This document shows, piece after piece, positions 54,776 to 64,000 of a DNA stretch of 64,000 nucleotides; position 1 is the stretch's first letter; each line of letters starts with the position of its first letter. Made by a program: the position numbers and the translations under genes. Location of the stretch: positions 434,001 to 498,000 of the forward strand of contig NZ_PXNN01000017.1 in NCBI RefSeq assembly GCF_003007685.1, in the 5' to 3' direction. The notes under the pieces were generated by a model that was given only the letters and a program-made list of their open reading frames with translations, was not told the DNA's origin and did no database searches. Origin of the DNA: Marinobacter halophilus (GTDB lineage Bacteria; Pseudomonadota; Gammaproteobacteria; Pseudomonadales; Oleiphilaceae).

Positions 54776-56023
54776 ATGATGTTCAACAAACTTGTGCTGG
54801 CGGCCTGCTTACTGCTGGGCAGCGCCGTGGTCTATGCCGAAACCATGAAGATCGGCCTGAATTACCCTCAGACCGGTCGCTACAAGGATCAGGGCCTGCA
54901 GCAACGACTGGGTGCCTTCCTGGCGGTGGATGAAATCAACCGGGCCGGAGGCGTTATGGGGCAACCACTGGAGCTGGTCATCCGTAACTCCCGGGGTGAA
55001 CCCGATCAGGGCGCCACAAATACCGCCGAGCTGATTGATAGTGAGGGCGTACAGATGGTCTTCGGGGGTGTGTCCAGTGCGGTCGCCATTGCCTCGGGCA
55101 AGGCCGCCCAGGCCCGCAACCGGATTTACTTCGGCACCCTGACCTACTCCAATGCTACCACCGGAAGCGAAGGCCACAGCCACATGTTTCGGGAACCATA
55201 CAATGCCTGGATGACGGCGAAAGCTTTGAGCCAGTACCTGAATCGCCACCATGCGGACCAGAACTATTTTTACATTACCGCTGACTATACTTGGGGCTGG
55301 TCGGTGGAGGAGTCGGTGCGGAAATTCTCCAATACGGAAGACACCGAGGCACACCAGGGCGTGAAAACCCCGTTCCCCCGGGCTTTGATCACTGATTTCA
55401 GACAAGCCCTTGAGCAAGCTGCCGAGAGCGATGCCGAAGTTCTGATGCTGGTGCTGTTCGGTGACGATATGGTGCGTGCCCTGAATGCTGCCTATGAAAT
55501 GGGACTCACCAAACGCATGCAGGTGGTGGTACCCAATCTGACCCTGGGCATGGCCCGGCAGGTAGGCCCGACAATCATGGAAGGCGTGGTGGGCGCCGCA
55601 CCCTGGGTGTGGAACCTGCCTTATGAGAACAACTACCCCCGTGGCAAAGAGTTTGTCGAGGCATTCTCCAACCGCTATGAACTGCGTCCGTCGTCTTCTG
55701 CAGCCTCAGCCTACAGCATCATCTACCAGTACAAAGACGCCGTAGAACGAGCCGGAACCACCAACACCCGAAACGTCATCCGCTCACTGGAAGGCCACCG
55801 CTACAGCTTCCTCAAAGACGAGCAACACTGGCGCGCCTTCGACCACCAGAACGTTCAGACGGTCTATGTGGTTAAGGTCAAACCCCGCGACACCATCATG
55901 GCAGACCCGTTCAGCTCGGACTACTTCGACATTATTGACTCCCTGTCGGGAGACCAGGCAGCCCAGACTCTGGAAGAATGGCAGGCACGTCGCCTGGCGG
56001 CGGGCAAGCCTGTCTCGCTCTGA
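54776..56023 (+). CDS. Orphan branched-chain amino acid/urea-type substrate-binding protein
   Basis: A 415-residue periplasmic protein with a signal peptide (MFNKLVLAACLLLGSAVVYA), two lobes and the leucine-binding fold (KIGLNYPQTGRYKDQGLQ, FGGVSSAVAIASGKAAQ, YFYITADYTWGWS). There is no permease or ATPase gene beside it, so it may act as a signalling binding protein for the preceding cyclase or use distant transporter parts. The ligand is unknown. Confidence 0.85.
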   Translation: MMFNKLVLAACLLLGSAVVYAETMKIGLNYPQTGRYKDQGLQQRLGAFLAVDEINRAGGVMGQPLELVIRNSRGEPDQGATNTAELIDSEGVQMVFGGVSSAVAIASGKAAQARNRIYFGTLTYSNATTGSEGHSHMFREPYNAWMTAKALSQYLNRHHADQNYFYITADYTWGWSVEESVRKFSNTEDTEAHQGVKTPFPRALITDFRQALEQAAESDAEVLMLVLFGDDMVRALNAAYEMGLTKRMQVVVPNLTLGMARQVGPTIMEGVVGAAPWVWNLPYENNYPRGKEFVEAFSNRYELRPSSSAASAYSIIYQYKDAVERAGTTNTRNVIRSLEGHRYSFLKDEQHWRAFDHQNVQTVYVVKVKPRDTIMADPFSSDYFDIIDSLSGDQAAQTLEEWQARRLAAGKPVSL

Positions 56024-56162
56024 GCACTCCCTCCCTTCATGGCAAGCCCGGTGGCGAGGAACACGTTGCCAGGTTTGCCATATCGTGACTACATCGCTTT
56101 ACCCACCCGCCGCATTCTTTGATAATCGAACGTCATCATGAAGGACGATCAGGAGCGGACGC

Positions 56163-57737
56163 GTGACAATGGAAAGCAGTAGTCAACGAAGGGAATCGGA
56201 AAATCCGTCAGCTGTGCCTGACCAATGCGACCTACTGGTTATCGGTGGCGGCGTCAACGGCACCGGCATTGCCATGGATGCCGCCGGGCGTGGGCTGAAA
56301 GTGGTGTTGTGCGAAATGAACGATCTTGCCTCCGCCACCTCCTCCAGCAGCAGCAAGCTAATCCACGGCGGCCTGCGCTATCTTGAGCACTACGAATTCC
56401 GTCTGGTGCGGGAAGCGTTAGCGGAGCGCGAAGCGCTGCTTGCAAACGCACCTCACATCATGTGGCCCATGCGCTTCCGGTTGCCACACCAGCCCCACTT
56501 GCGCCCAGCCTGGATGATCCGCACCGGGCTGTTCTTGTACGACCACCTCGCCAAGCGGGAATTGCTGGCGGGCTCAAACGCGATCAGTTTCGGGAAGGAC
56601 TCACCACTTAAACCTGGCATCACCAAAGGTTTTGAGTACTCCGATGGCTGGGTCGACGATGCCCGCCTGGTGGTATTATCTGCCCGCAAGGCCAAACAGA
56701 AAGGCGGTGTGATACTCACCCGAACCCGTTGCATCCATACCGACCGCAAACAAGACGGCTGGCACGCGACGCTGGAAGACACTCTGGCCGGCCACCGCCG
56801 CACCCTGAAGGCCAAAGTCATCGTCAACGCCACCGGCCCCTGGGTAAGCCGTATTTTCGGCGAAAGCCTCGGCATGAAAGCACCCAAGCAGATCCGGATG
56901 GTCAAAGGCAGTCACATTGTGGTGCCGAAGCTCAATCAGGACGACGAGGCCTACATTCTTCAGAACGAAGATGATCGCATCGTATTTGTGATTCCGTACG
57001 AGGATCAGTTTTCTCTGATCGGCACTACCGATGTCGATTTTGAAGGCAACCCGCGCGAAGCCAGCATTTCGCCAGAAGAGACCGACTACCTGCTCGCCAT
57101 CGTGAACCAGTATTTCCGCAAACAGCTGGCGCCGAAGGATGTCGTGTGGAGCTATTCCGGCGTACGGCCGCTGATGGACGACGAAGGCGGCACCGCTCAG
57201 TCAGCGTCCCGGGATTATTCTTATGAAGTGGACGACAAAGACAATCAGCCACCGTTGATCTCTGTATTCGGAGGCAAAATCACCACCTATCGCAAACTGG
57301 CAGAAGCAGTTACCGATCAAGTAAGCCGGTACTTCTCTGGCTCGGGCAAATCCTGGACCCAGACAGCCCTCCTGCCGGGTGGTGACTTCGGTGACCACGC
57401 CGAACTGGAAGCCCGGCTACGCAACGATGTCCCATGGCTCAGCGACGCCGTCATTCGCCGTTTCGCACGCAGTTACGGTACCGACAGCTACCGGATTCTC
57501 GACCGATGCCAGCGCCCGGAAGACCTGGGGCACTGGTACACTGAGACCCTGTCACAGAAAGAAGTGGATTACCTGATCTTTGAAGAGTGGGCTCTGACTG
57601 CTGAGGACGTTCTCTGGCGCCGGACCAAACAGGGACTGTACATCAGTGAGGAACAGCAGCGATCACTGGATATGTACATCTGCCAGACGGCACCCAGGCG
57701 CCTGGCCGAGCATGCGGGACCGGCACTGTCAGAGTAG
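56163..57737 (+). CDS. glpD: Aerobic glycerol-3-phosphate dehydrogenase
   Basis: A 524-residue membrane-associated flavoprotein that oxidises glycerol-3-phosphate to dihydroxyacetone phosphate and passes electrons to quinone. It shows the FAD-binding motif DLLVIGGGVNGTGIAMDAAGRG, the SSSSSKLIHGGLRYLE signature and the C-terminal accessory domain. The GTG at 56163 has the best spacing to AGGAG; an ATG lies two codons in. No glpR, glpF or glpK is in the window. Confidence 0.96.
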   Translation: MTMESSSQRRESENPSAVPDQCDLLVIGGGVNGTGIAMDAAGRGLKVVLCEMNDLASATSSSSSKLIHGGLRYLEHYEFRLVREALAEREALLANAPHIMWPMRFRLPHQPHLRPAWMIRTGLFLYDHLAKRELLAGSNAISFGKDSPLKPGITKGFEYSDGWVDDARLVVLSARKAKQKGGVILTRTRCIHTDRKQDGWHATLEDTLAGHRRTLKAKVIVNATGPWVSRIFGESLGMKAPKQIRMVKGSHIVVPKLNQDDEAYILQNEDDRIVFVIPYEDQFSLIGTTDVDFEGNPREASISPEETDYLLAIVNQYFRKQLAPKDVVWSYSGVRPLMDDEGGTAQSASRDYSYEVDDKDNQPPLISVFGGKITTYRKLAEAVTDQVSRYFSGSGKSWTQTALLPGGDFGDHAELEARLRNDVPWLSDAVIRRFARSYGTDSYRILDRCQRPEDLGHWYTETLSQKEVDYLIFEEWALTAEDVLWRRTKQGLYISEEQQRSLDMYICQTAPRRLAEHAGPALSE

Positions 57738-58346
57738 CTGGCTGATCCGATCCTGTAACCGTGGCACCACCTCCTGTTCGAACCAAGGATTTTTACGAAG
57801 CCAGAGATTGTTCCGGGGGCTCGGATGGGGCATCGGCACAATGGCTGGCCAGTACTGCTGCCAGGCCCGGACGTTATCAGTGACCGAACCCTGGCGGTCG
57901 GGCAGATGCCAGGCGTGCGCGAACCGCCCGATCACCAGAGTCAGCTCTATCTTGGTCAACCTGGCCAGCAGCTCGGAACGCCAGGTGTCGGCGCACTCCG
58001 GCCGGGGTGGCAGATCGCCGGATTTACCGGTGCCCGGATAGCAAAAACCCATGGGCAGAATGGCCAGCCGGCGTTCGTCGTAGAAGGTCTCCCGGGAAAC
58101 CCCCATCCACTGCCTCAGCCGATCTCCGCTGGGGTCGTTGAAGGGCACCCCGGTTTCATGAACTTTGCGGCCTGGCGCCTGACCGACCACCAGAATTCTG
58201 GACGACTCCGATAACTGCACCACCGGCCGGGGCCCCCGTGGCAGCATATGGCAACACAGGGTGCAGGCCCGCACCCGTTCAATCAACGTCTCAAAACTCA
58301 GGCTGCACAGTTCGCTGCCCGACTCTGTCATCACCGGCACCTTCAT
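57729..58346 (-). CDS. Uracil-DNA glycosylase family protein
   Basis: A 205-residue protein with a UDG-like fold: RILVVGQAPGRKVHETGVPFNDPSGDRL near the N-terminus and the second motif MPHPSPRNNLWLRKNP at the end. Cysteines in VRACTLCCHM are of the type seen in Fe-S members but incomplete. It starts in the glk stop codon (ATGA), so it is translationally coupled to glk, and it overlaps glpD at the 3' end by nine bases. DNA repair activity is a family-based prediction. Confidence 0.8.
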   Translation of the reverse strand: MKVPVMTESGSELCSLSFETLIERVRACTLCCHMLPRGPRPVVQLSESSRILVVGQAPGRKVHETGVPFNDPSGDRLRQWMGVSRETFYDERRLAILPMGFCYPGTGKSGDLPPRPECADTWRSELLARLTKIELTLVIGRFAHAWHLPDRQGSVTDNVRAWQQYWPAIVPMPHPSPRNNLWLRKNPWFEQEVVPRLQDRISQLL

Positions 58347-59314
58347 CAGCGCGCCTCGCCCTGACTGAGCGCCGCAGCGGCACCGTACAGGCCGGTCAGC
58401 GGATCCTGCACCACCCACACCGGCGTAGATGCCAGCAGTGACCGCATCCGGCCTTTGTTCTCGAATTCATCCCGAAAAGCGCTGGACAGAAAGAACGGCA
58501 GGATGGCCGGCAGGATGCCACCACACAGATAGACGCCACCAAAACTGCCCAGAGTCAGCGCAGCATTGCCTGCCACCCGCCCCAGAATCCGGCAGAAACG
58601 CTGCAGGGTTTCCTGCGCCAGCTCATTCGAATCTGTCAACGCGGCATCCGTCACCTGCTCCGGCGTGGCCAACGTCGCTGGCAAATCTTTGATGATGGCC
58701 AGAACCCGGTACAGATTCATCAACCCTTCACCACAGAGCAGGCGCTCCGCCGACACCCGGCCAAATTCCGGACGCAACTGGTTCAGGATCTGATCTTCAA
58801 CCTCATCTGTGGGCGCAAAGTCGACATGGCCACCTTCGGTAGACAAAGGCACCCACCCCTGTCGGGACGGCACTAACGCTGACACACCCAGCCCGGTGCC
58901 CGGGCCCATGATCAGCAACGGCCCGTGTTGCCTTTCGGCCGGGCCACCCACCGACACCAGTTTGTCCTGCGGCACGTGCAGTACACCCAGCGCCATGGCT
59001 GTGTAGTCATTCACCAGCCGGAACCAGCGCCAGCCAAAGGCGTTTCGGAGGTCTTCGATATCAAACATCCAGTGGTTATTGGTCATGGCAACGGTGTTGC
59101 CAACGACCGGCGCGGCAACGGCGAAACAGGCTTCAGAAACCATGGGCGCCCGAACGCCTGCGAGATAATCCCTGATGGCTGCCTGCGGGCCAGGGTAGTC
59201 ATGGCATTTCAGAGTGCGCGCGTGCATCAGCGCCGCCGAGCCCCGTTCGACTAGAGCAAAGCGGGCGTGGGTGCCACCGATGTCTCCAACCAGGACCAGG
59301 TCTTTTGCCTTCAA
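58346..59314 (-). CDS. glk: Glucokinase
   Basis: A 322-residue ROK-unrelated bacterial glucokinase of the Glk type. It starts [22 protein letters not shown], which carries the phosphate-binding motif. [14 protein letters not shown] and [11 protein letters not shown] are typical ATP and sugar sites. Its start overlaps the edd stop, and its stop overlaps the UDG-type gene, so the three form one translationally coupled unit. Confidence 0.95.
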   Translation of the reverse strand: MKAKDLVLVGDIGGTHARFALVERGSAALMHARTLKCHDYPGPQAAIRDYLAGVRAPMVSEACFAVAAPVVGNTVAMTNNHWMFDIEDLRNAFGWRWFRLVNDYTAMALGVLHVPQDKLVSVGGPAERQHGPLLIMGPGTGLGVSALVPSRQGWVPLSTEGGHVDFAPTDEVEDQILNQLRPEFGRVSAERLLCGEGLMNLYRVLAIIKDLPATLATPEQVTDAALTDSNELAQETLQRFCRILGRVAGNAALTLGSFGGVYLCGGILPAILPFFLSSAFRDEFENKGRMRSLLASTPVWVVQDPLTGLYGAAAALSQGEAR

Positions 59315-61131
59315 ACCTCAGGACTCCAGAACACACTGGCGCCCTGCTCCGGGGTGCTGGCACCGCGGCGCATCCAGCCAAACAGTTCGCGGCCATAGCC
59401 CTGACGGTGCGCACTCAGATCTTGAGTGGCTACCTCGCGCGCGGCCAGGGTGTCCTCATCCACCCTGACCGTCAGGATGCCATGGGTCGCGTCCACACAC
59501 ACCAGATCGCCAGCCTGAATCCTGGCCAGGGGCCCGCCGTCCAGTGCTTCCGGGTAGACATGTATCGCCGCCGGCACTTTACCGGACGCGCCGGACATCC
59601 GGCCATCGGTGACCAGGGCAACCTTGAAGCCCCGATCCTGCAAAACGCCCAGATAGGGCGTCAGCTTGTGCAGCTCCGGCATGCCATTGGCCCTGGGTCC
59701 CTGGAATCGCACCACCACCACACAGTCGCGGTCCAGGTCCCCGGCTTCGAACGCCGCCTTCAGTTCATTCTGTTCGTTGAACACTACCGCCGGGGCCTCC
59801 ACGCAGTGGTGCTCGGCAGCCACCGCCGACACCTTGATCACACCCCGGCCCAGATTGCCCTCGAGCACTTTCAGGCCCCCGTCCAGTGCGAACGGCTCGG
59901 CAGCACTGCTGAGCACATCCGGGCGCAGACTTGTTTTGACTGCCGACTGCCAGGTCAGACTGCCGTTTGCCAGTTCGGGCATCTGGCCGTACTGCGCCAG
60001 TCCCTGCCCCATCACGGTATTGACATCGTTGTGCAGGTACCCGCCGTCCAGCAGCTCCCGGATCAGGAAGGGGGTGCCGCCGGCTTCATGGAAGGCGTTG
60101 ATGTCTTCCTGACCGTTCGGATAGATCCGGGTCATCGACGGCACCACCGACGACAGTTCCGAGTAATCGTTCCAGTCGATAATAATGCCAGCGGCCCGGG
60201 CGATCGCGATCCAGTGGATGGTGTGATTGGTGGAGCCACCCGTCACCAGCAAGGCCACCAGGGCGTTGACGATGGCTTTCTCGTCCACCATATCCGCCAG
60301 CCCGAGGGTACCGCCCTGGGGCCGGGATAGACGGATAACCTGCTCGGTGGCGGCGCGGGTGAGCGCATCCCGTAACGGGGTATCCGGGTGCACGAACGCC
60401 GAACCCGGCAGGTGTAGCCCCATCACCTCCACCAGTAACTGGTTGGAGTTAGCGGTGCCATAAAAGGTGCAGGTGCCGGGACTGTGGTAGGACTTGCTTT
60501 CCGCCTCCAGCAGTTCGTCCTTGCCAATTTTGCCTTCGGCATAGAGTTGGCGAATCCGCTGTTTTTCCTTGTTGGGGAGGCCGGACGGCATGGGGCCGGC
60601 TGGCACCAGAATGCTTGGAAGATAGCCAAAACTGAGGGCGCCGATCAACAGGCCTGGCACAATTTTGTCACAGATCCCCAGTAACATGACTGCATCGAAC
60701 ATGTTGTGGCTGAGCGCTACGGCGGTACTCATGGCAATGGTGTCCCGGGAAAACAGACTGAGCTCCATGCCCGGCTGGCCCTGGGTAACGCCATCACACA
60801 TGGCCGGGGTACCACCGGCATATTGGGCGACCGAGCCCATGCCGTGAGCGGCTTCGCGAATGACATCCGGAAAACGGTAATAAGGTTGATGGGCCGACAA
60901 CATATCGTTGTAGGCAGACACCATCGCCACATTGGCCTGGCTCATCAGCTTCAGAGTATCTTTGTCATCTTGCTCGCAGGCGGCGAAACCATGGGCCAGA
61001 TTGCCGCAGGACAGGGTACCGCGATGCGGCTCCTGCCCCCGGAGCTCCGCCATTCTGGTCAGATAGGCCTGGCGAGTCGCCCGGCTGCGTTCGATAATAC
61101 GGTTTGTGACCTTCAAGACTGTGGGCTGCAT
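59311..61131 (-). CDS. edd: Phosphogluconate dehydratase
   Basis: A 606-residue 4Fe-4S enzyme that turns 6-phosphogluconate into 2-keto-3-deoxy-6-phosphogluconate. Conserved cysteines lie in [23 protein letters not shown] and [14 protein letters not shown], with [17 protein letters not shown] upstream. The ATG at 61131 follows GGAGGGAACC. Together with eda (62714-63370) it forms the Entner-Doudoroff branch. Divergent from pyk. Confidence 0.97.
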   Translation of the reverse strand: MQPTVLKVTNRIIERSRATRQAYLTRMAELRGQEPHRGTLSCGNLAHGFAACEQDDKDTLKLMSQANVAMVSAYNDMLSAHQPYYRFPDVIREAAHGMGSVAQYAGGTPAMCDGVTQGQPGMELSLFSRDTIAMSTAVALSHNMFDAVMLLGICDKIVPGLLIGALSFGYLPSILVPAGPMPSGLPNKEKQRIRQLYAEGKIGKDELLEAESKSYHSPGTCTFYGTANSNQLLVEVMGLHLPGSAFVHPDTPLRDALTRAATEQVIRLSRPQGGTLGLADMVDEKAIVNALVALLVTGGSTNHTIHWIAIARAAGIIIDWNDYSELSSVVPSMTRIYPNGQEDINAFHEAGGTPFLIRELLDGGYLHNDVNTVMGQGLAQYGQMPELANGSLTWQSAVKTSLRPDVLSSAAEPFALDGGLKVLEGNLGRGVIKVSAVAAEHHCVEAPAVVFNEQNELKAAFEAGDLDRDCVVVVRFQGPRANGMPELHKLTPYLGVLQDRGFKVALVTDGRMSGASGKVPAAIHVYPEALDGGPLARIQAGDLVCVDATHGILTVRVDEDTLAAREVATQDLSAHRQGYGRELFGWMRRGASTPEQGASVFWSPEV

Positions 61132-61169
61132 GGTTCCCTCCATTGACGATGGACACGCTACGTAAGTGT

Positions 61170-61186
61170 ACTTCCTTGCAGGAAGT
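61170..61186. promoter_or_regulatory. Inverted repeat in the edd/pyk divergent region
   Basis: ACTTCC-TTGCA-GGAAGT lies in the 121 bases between the edd and pyk starts. It could be an operator or part of a leader hairpin. It does not match the HexR consensus (TTGT-N8-ACAA) that controls edd in pseudomonads. Confidence 0.4.
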
Positions 61187-61252
61187 CTTTCAGGTTCAAT
61201 CAGCAAAGCAAAAGCCAATTACAGATTTGAATATACTCTAAGGACACACACT

Positions 61253-62701
61253 ATGCTCAGGCGTACCAAGATTGTCGCCACCCTAGGCCCCGCCACCGAC
61301 AGCGTGGAATCGCTGGCCGGCATTATTTCCGCAGGCGTTGACGTTACCCGTCTGAACTTCTCTCACGGCAGCGCCGAAGAGCACATGGAGCGAGCGCGTC
61401 GGGTGCGTGAGGTTGCTGCAGCTCAAGGGCGTTATGTTGCCTTGCTGGCCGACTTGCAAGGCCCAAAACTGCGGATCGCCCGCTTTGCTAACAACAAGGT
61501 TACCCTGCAGCGGGGCCAGACTTTTGTGCTCGACGCGGCCATGGACAAGGAAGCCGGCACCGATCAGCGTGTCGGCATCGATTACGAAGAACTGATCAAC
61601 GACGTCAGCCCAGGCGATATTCTGGTACTGGACGACGGCCGCATCGAAATGGAGGTCAACGCCGTTGATGCCCACAGCATTACCTCGACGGTGCTGATCG
61701 GCGGCCCCCTGTCCAACAACAAAGGCCTGAACAAGCGTGGCGGCGGCTTATCGGCCGAGGCCCTGACCGACAAAGACAAGCGCGATATCGTCACCGCCGC
61801 ACAGCTGGGCGCGGACTATGTGGCGGTCTCCTTTGTCCGCACCGCCGAAGACATGCACGTTGCCCGGCGCCTGCTCAAAGCGGCAGGCTCTGACGCCGGC
61901 CTGGTGGCCAAGATCGAGCGTGCCGAGCTGGCCCATGACAATGACGCCCTGGATGCGGTCATCGAAGCCTCCGACGCTGTCATGGTGGCCCGGGGTGACT
62001 TGGCCGTGGAAATTGGCGATGCCGAACTGGTGGGTGTGCAAAAACACATTATTGCCCGGGCCCGGGTGCTGAATCGGGTGGTCATTACCGCCACCCAGAT
62101 GATGGAGTCGATGATCACCAATCCGATGCCGACACGGGCGGAAGTCTCCGACGTCGCCAACGCGGTGATGGATTATACCGATGCCGTCATGCTGTCTGCT
62201 GAAACCGCGGTGGGTGACTATCCGCTGGAAGCCGTCGAAGCCATGGTGCGGATCTGTCTGGGCGCCGAGCGCCAACCCTCCATGCACCAGTCCAAACACC
62301 GGATTCACGAAAGCATGGAGAAAGTCGACCAGGCCATTGCCCTGTCGGCCATGTACGCAGCCAACCACCTGCAAGGCGTAGCGGCGATTATCTGCCTGAC
62401 CGAAACCGGATCAACGCCGCGGCTGATGTCCAGAATCAAATCCAGCCTGCCGATTTTTGCCTTCTCCCGGCACCACGCAACCCAACATCGGGTCGCGCTG
62501 TACCGGGGCGTGCAGACCGTCCCCTTTGACTCCGCCAAGCTGGCTCACGAGCAGGTCAATGCACTGGCTGTCAAAGAACTGGAGAGCCGCGGCATTGTTA
62601 AAGACGGTGACCTGGTGGTGCTCACCAAAGGCGACTATGTCAACGCCCAGGGTGGCACCAACTCGATGAAAATCATCCGGGTGGGTACGGATATTCGCTG
62701 A
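61253..62701 (+). CDS. pyk: Pyruvate kinase
   Basis: A 482-residue glycolytic enzyme. Motifs are [17 protein letters not shown] at the start, the active-site lysine region [22 protein letters not shown] and the substrate-binding [11 protein letters not shown]. The C-terminal regulatory domain is present. The ATG at 61253 follows AAGGACACACACT. Convergent with eda, 12 bases apart. Confidence 0.97.
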   Translation: MLRRTKIVATLGPATDSVESLAGIISAGVDVTRLNFSHGSAEEHMERARRVREVAAAQGRYVALLADLQGPKLRIARFANNKVTLQRGQTFVLDAAMDKEAGTDQRVGIDYEELINDVSPGDILVLDDGRIEMEVNAVDAHSITSTVLIGGPLSNNKGLNKRGGGLSAEALTDKDKRDIVTAAQLGADYVAVSFVRTAEDMHVARRLLKAAGSDAGLVAKIERAELAHDNDALDAVIEASDAVMVARGDLAVEIGDAELVGVQKHIIARARVLNRVVITATQMMESMITNPMPTRAEVSDVANAVMDYTDAVMLSAETAVGDYPLEAVEAMVRICLGAERQPSMHQSKHRIHESMEKVDQAIALSAMYAANHLQGVAAIICLTETGSTPRLMSRIKSSLPIFAFSRHHATQHRVALYRGVQTVPFDSAKLAHEQVNALAVKELESRGIVKDGDLVVLTKGDYVNAQGGTNSMKIIRVGTDIR

Positions 62702-62713
62702 GCGCGTATTCGA

Positions 62714-63370
62714 TCAACCGGCTTTCAGACCGGCAAGACTGGCGCGCACAATCTCGGTAATCCGCGCCCAGTCTTTGCTGGCAACGGCATCGTCCGGTGT
62801 CAGCCAGGTGCCGCCAACCGTCGCCACGTTCTCCAAGGCCAGATAATCAGCCGCAGTGTTCTGCCGGATGCCTCCGGTCGGGCAAAACACCACGTCCGGA
62901 AACGGGCCGGAAAAGGCCTTCAGTGCCGGAATACCCCCCGACACCTCGGCCGGAAAAAACTTGAAATACCGATAGCCATGGCCATAGCCCATCAACAGTT
63001 CAGACGCCGTCGCGATGCCTGGCAATAAGGGTGCTTTTGACGTTACCCCAAAATCCAGAATGGCCTCAGTCACGCCTGGGGTGATGACAAACTGGGCACC
63101 TGCGGATTCCACCTGGCGATACTGGGCAATGCTGGTCACGGTACCGGCACCCACCCACGCCTCGGGCAGTGCCTCGCGTACCTGACGGATCGCCTCAACA
63201 CCGAACTCAGTCCGCAAGGTGATCTCCAATACCTTGAGGCCGCCTTCAACCAGGGCACGGCACAACGGCACAGCATCATCCAGATGGTGGACAGTAATTA
63301 CCGGTATCAAGGGCGAAGCCGCTAACACTGCCCCAAGCTGTTCCCGATGCTCAACACACACTTGTGACAT
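62714..63370 (-). CDS. eda: 2-keto-3-deoxy-6-phosphogluconate aldolase
   Basis: A 218-residue class I aldolase that splits KDPG to pyruvate and glyceraldehyde-3-phosphate. It shows LEITLRTEFGVEAIRQV, GAGTVTS and the Schiff-base lysine in YRYFKFFPAEVSGG, then CPTGGIRQNTAADYL. The start at 63370 follows AAGGAGAGTGAT. It lies 33 bases after pgl, so the two are likely co-transcribed. Confidence 0.97.
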   Translation of the reverse strand: MSQVCVEHREQLGAVLAASPLIPVITVHHLDDAVPLCRALVEGGLKVLEITLRTEFGVEAIRQVREALPEAWVGAGTVTSIAQYRQVESAGAQFVITPGVTEAILDFGVTSKAPLLPGIATASELLMGYGHGYRYFKFFPAEVSGGIPALKAFSGPFPDVVFCPTGGIRQNTAADYLALENVATVGGTWLTPDDAVASKDWARITEIVRASLAGLKAG

Positions 63371-63403
63371 ATCACTCTCCTTGTTCAACAGGCAGTCTCT
63401 GAC

Positions 63404-64000
63404 TCAGGGGCTCCAGTAGACCTTCAAACCCGGCTTAAAAAACGCCCGCACCGGCATGGCTGGCCAGTTCTGAAGATCAGCAACTACCCGCGACAAAGTT
63501 TCAAGCTTGTCCTGGCCTTTGAGATGCAGCGCGGTAAAACCGGCCCCCGCCAACACCGGCAAGCTCAGAGTTATTCGCTGGTGGGTCTGCGATGGTGGTG
63601 TCATCACTGCGAACCGTTGGTCGGCGTGCACATTCATGGCTTCTTGGAGCTCCGGCGCGTCCGGGAACAGCGATGCGGTGTGCCCGTCATTGCCCATTCC
63701 CAGAACCAGAACATCCAGAGGCAAATTCAGCTCAGCCAGGGCCGACTCAATCGCAGGTCGGGCCTGGGCGGCATCATTTCCCGTCACTTTGAGCGGTATA
63801 AATCGGGCGCCCGCTGCCGCCTCCTGCAATAAATGCTTTTTGACCAGCAAGGTATTGCTGGCCGGATCATCTTCCGCCACCCAGCGTTCATCGGCCAGCA
63901 CAACGCTGACCCTGGCCCAGTCCAGACTTTCACCCCTCAATGCCTGGAAAAACAGCAAAGGCGTGGAGCCACCCGAGACCACCAGGGAGACTCCTGGCGC
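63404..64000 (-). CDS. pgl: 6-phosphogluconolactonase (5' end missing)
   Basis: The C-terminal 198 residues of a hexosamine-deaminase-fold lactonase are visible; the frame stays open through the last base, so the true start is outside the window. Typical motifs are LVVSGGSTPLLFF, VVLADERWVAEDDPASN and LGMGNDGHTASLFP. With eda it forms the usual pgl-eda order; zwf probably lies just beyond the edge. Confidence 0.95.
   Translation of the reverse strand, partial: APGVSLVVSGGSTPLLFFQALRGESLDWARVSVVLADERWVAEDDPASNTLLVKKHLLQEAAAGARFIPLKVTGNDAAQARPAIESALAELNLPLDVLVLGMGNDGHTASLFPDAPELQEAMNVHADQRFAVMTPPSQTHQRITLSLPVLAGAGFTALHLKGQDKLETLSRVVADLQNWPAMPVRAFFKPGLKVYWSP

Noticed and set aside
56121..56134. 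Half-site like GlpR operator (GATAATCGAACGT) upstream of glpD
   Set aside because: Only one half resembles the GlpR operator; without the partner half-site or a glpR gene it is too weak to annotate.

Overview
The window looks like chromosome from a free-living marine gammaproteobacterium of the Marinobacter/Pseudomonas type. This rests on GC-rich coding sequence, the gene families present, and gene order. Blocks recall Pseudomonas aeruginosa neighbourhoods as I remember them: trxB-aat-bpt-infA-clpA-clpS-cspD ... mnmA-hflD-purB-RoxA-GNAT, then sagS-ospR-gpx ... alaA-hypothetical-htpX, then ccoNOQP-ccoGHIS. The FadL/lipoprotein pair and the C39 peptidase beside it point to Marinobacter or Acinetobacter-like lipid users. 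No rRNA, tRNA, insertion sequence, prophage, integrase or CRISPR array was seen. Coding density is very high: the only gene-free stretch over 300 bases is the clpS/cspD divergent region (6503-6849). Both ends of the window cut genes (trxB at the left, pgl at the right).

Layout. 1-7.2 kb: thioredoxin reductase and a nearly complete N-degron module (Aat, Bpt, ClpS, ClpA) around infA and cspD, with a solute-binding protein gene set between infA and clpA. 7.3-13.8 kb: a same-strand run of RNA modification and housekeeping genes (rluE, nudJ, mnmA, hflD, purB, L16 hydroxylase, GNAT fusion). 13.8-22 kb: a LysR regulator, an unknown membrane-anchored protein, a SagS-like hybrid kinase, the OspR/OhrR-type thiol regulator with glutathione peroxidase, AlaA-type aminotransferase, an unknown protein and HtpX. 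22-31.5 kb: pdxB-rhlB-epmC, dsbD, tusA, rlmM, a 7TMR-DISM diguanylate cyclase and a small hydrolase.

31.7-40.4 kb: a complete cbb3 oxidase operon, ccoNOQP, followed by its assembly genes ccoGHIS and a SafE/UreH-type membrane protein. A tandem pair of FNR/ANR-like dyads lies upstream. 40.4-43.8 kb: ttcA, a TetR regulator, a DnaJ-domain protein and a polysaccharide deacetylase. 43.8-48.4 kb: a four-gene envelope locus on the minus strand (C39-like peptidase, beta-barrel protein, FadL-type channel, double-DUF4124 lipoprotein). This is the least understood part of the window. 48.6-50.5 kb: a DASS transporter and a DksA/TraR zinc-finger protein.

50.6-56 kb: phasin and class I PHA synthase, separated by a strong intrinsic terminator, then a CBS-PAS-GGDEF protein and an orphan branched-chain-type binding protein. 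The phasin promoter region carries a perfect TTTGAC-N4-GTCAAA dyad. Its spacing to a candidate -10 element is the same as at ccoN, which suggests that PHA storage and the high-affinity oxidase share an oxygen-responsive regulator. 56-64 kb: central carbon metabolism (glpD, edd-glk with a coupled uracil-DNA glycosylase-like gene, pyk, eda, pgl), consistent with sugar and glycerol catabolism through the Entner-Doudoroff route.
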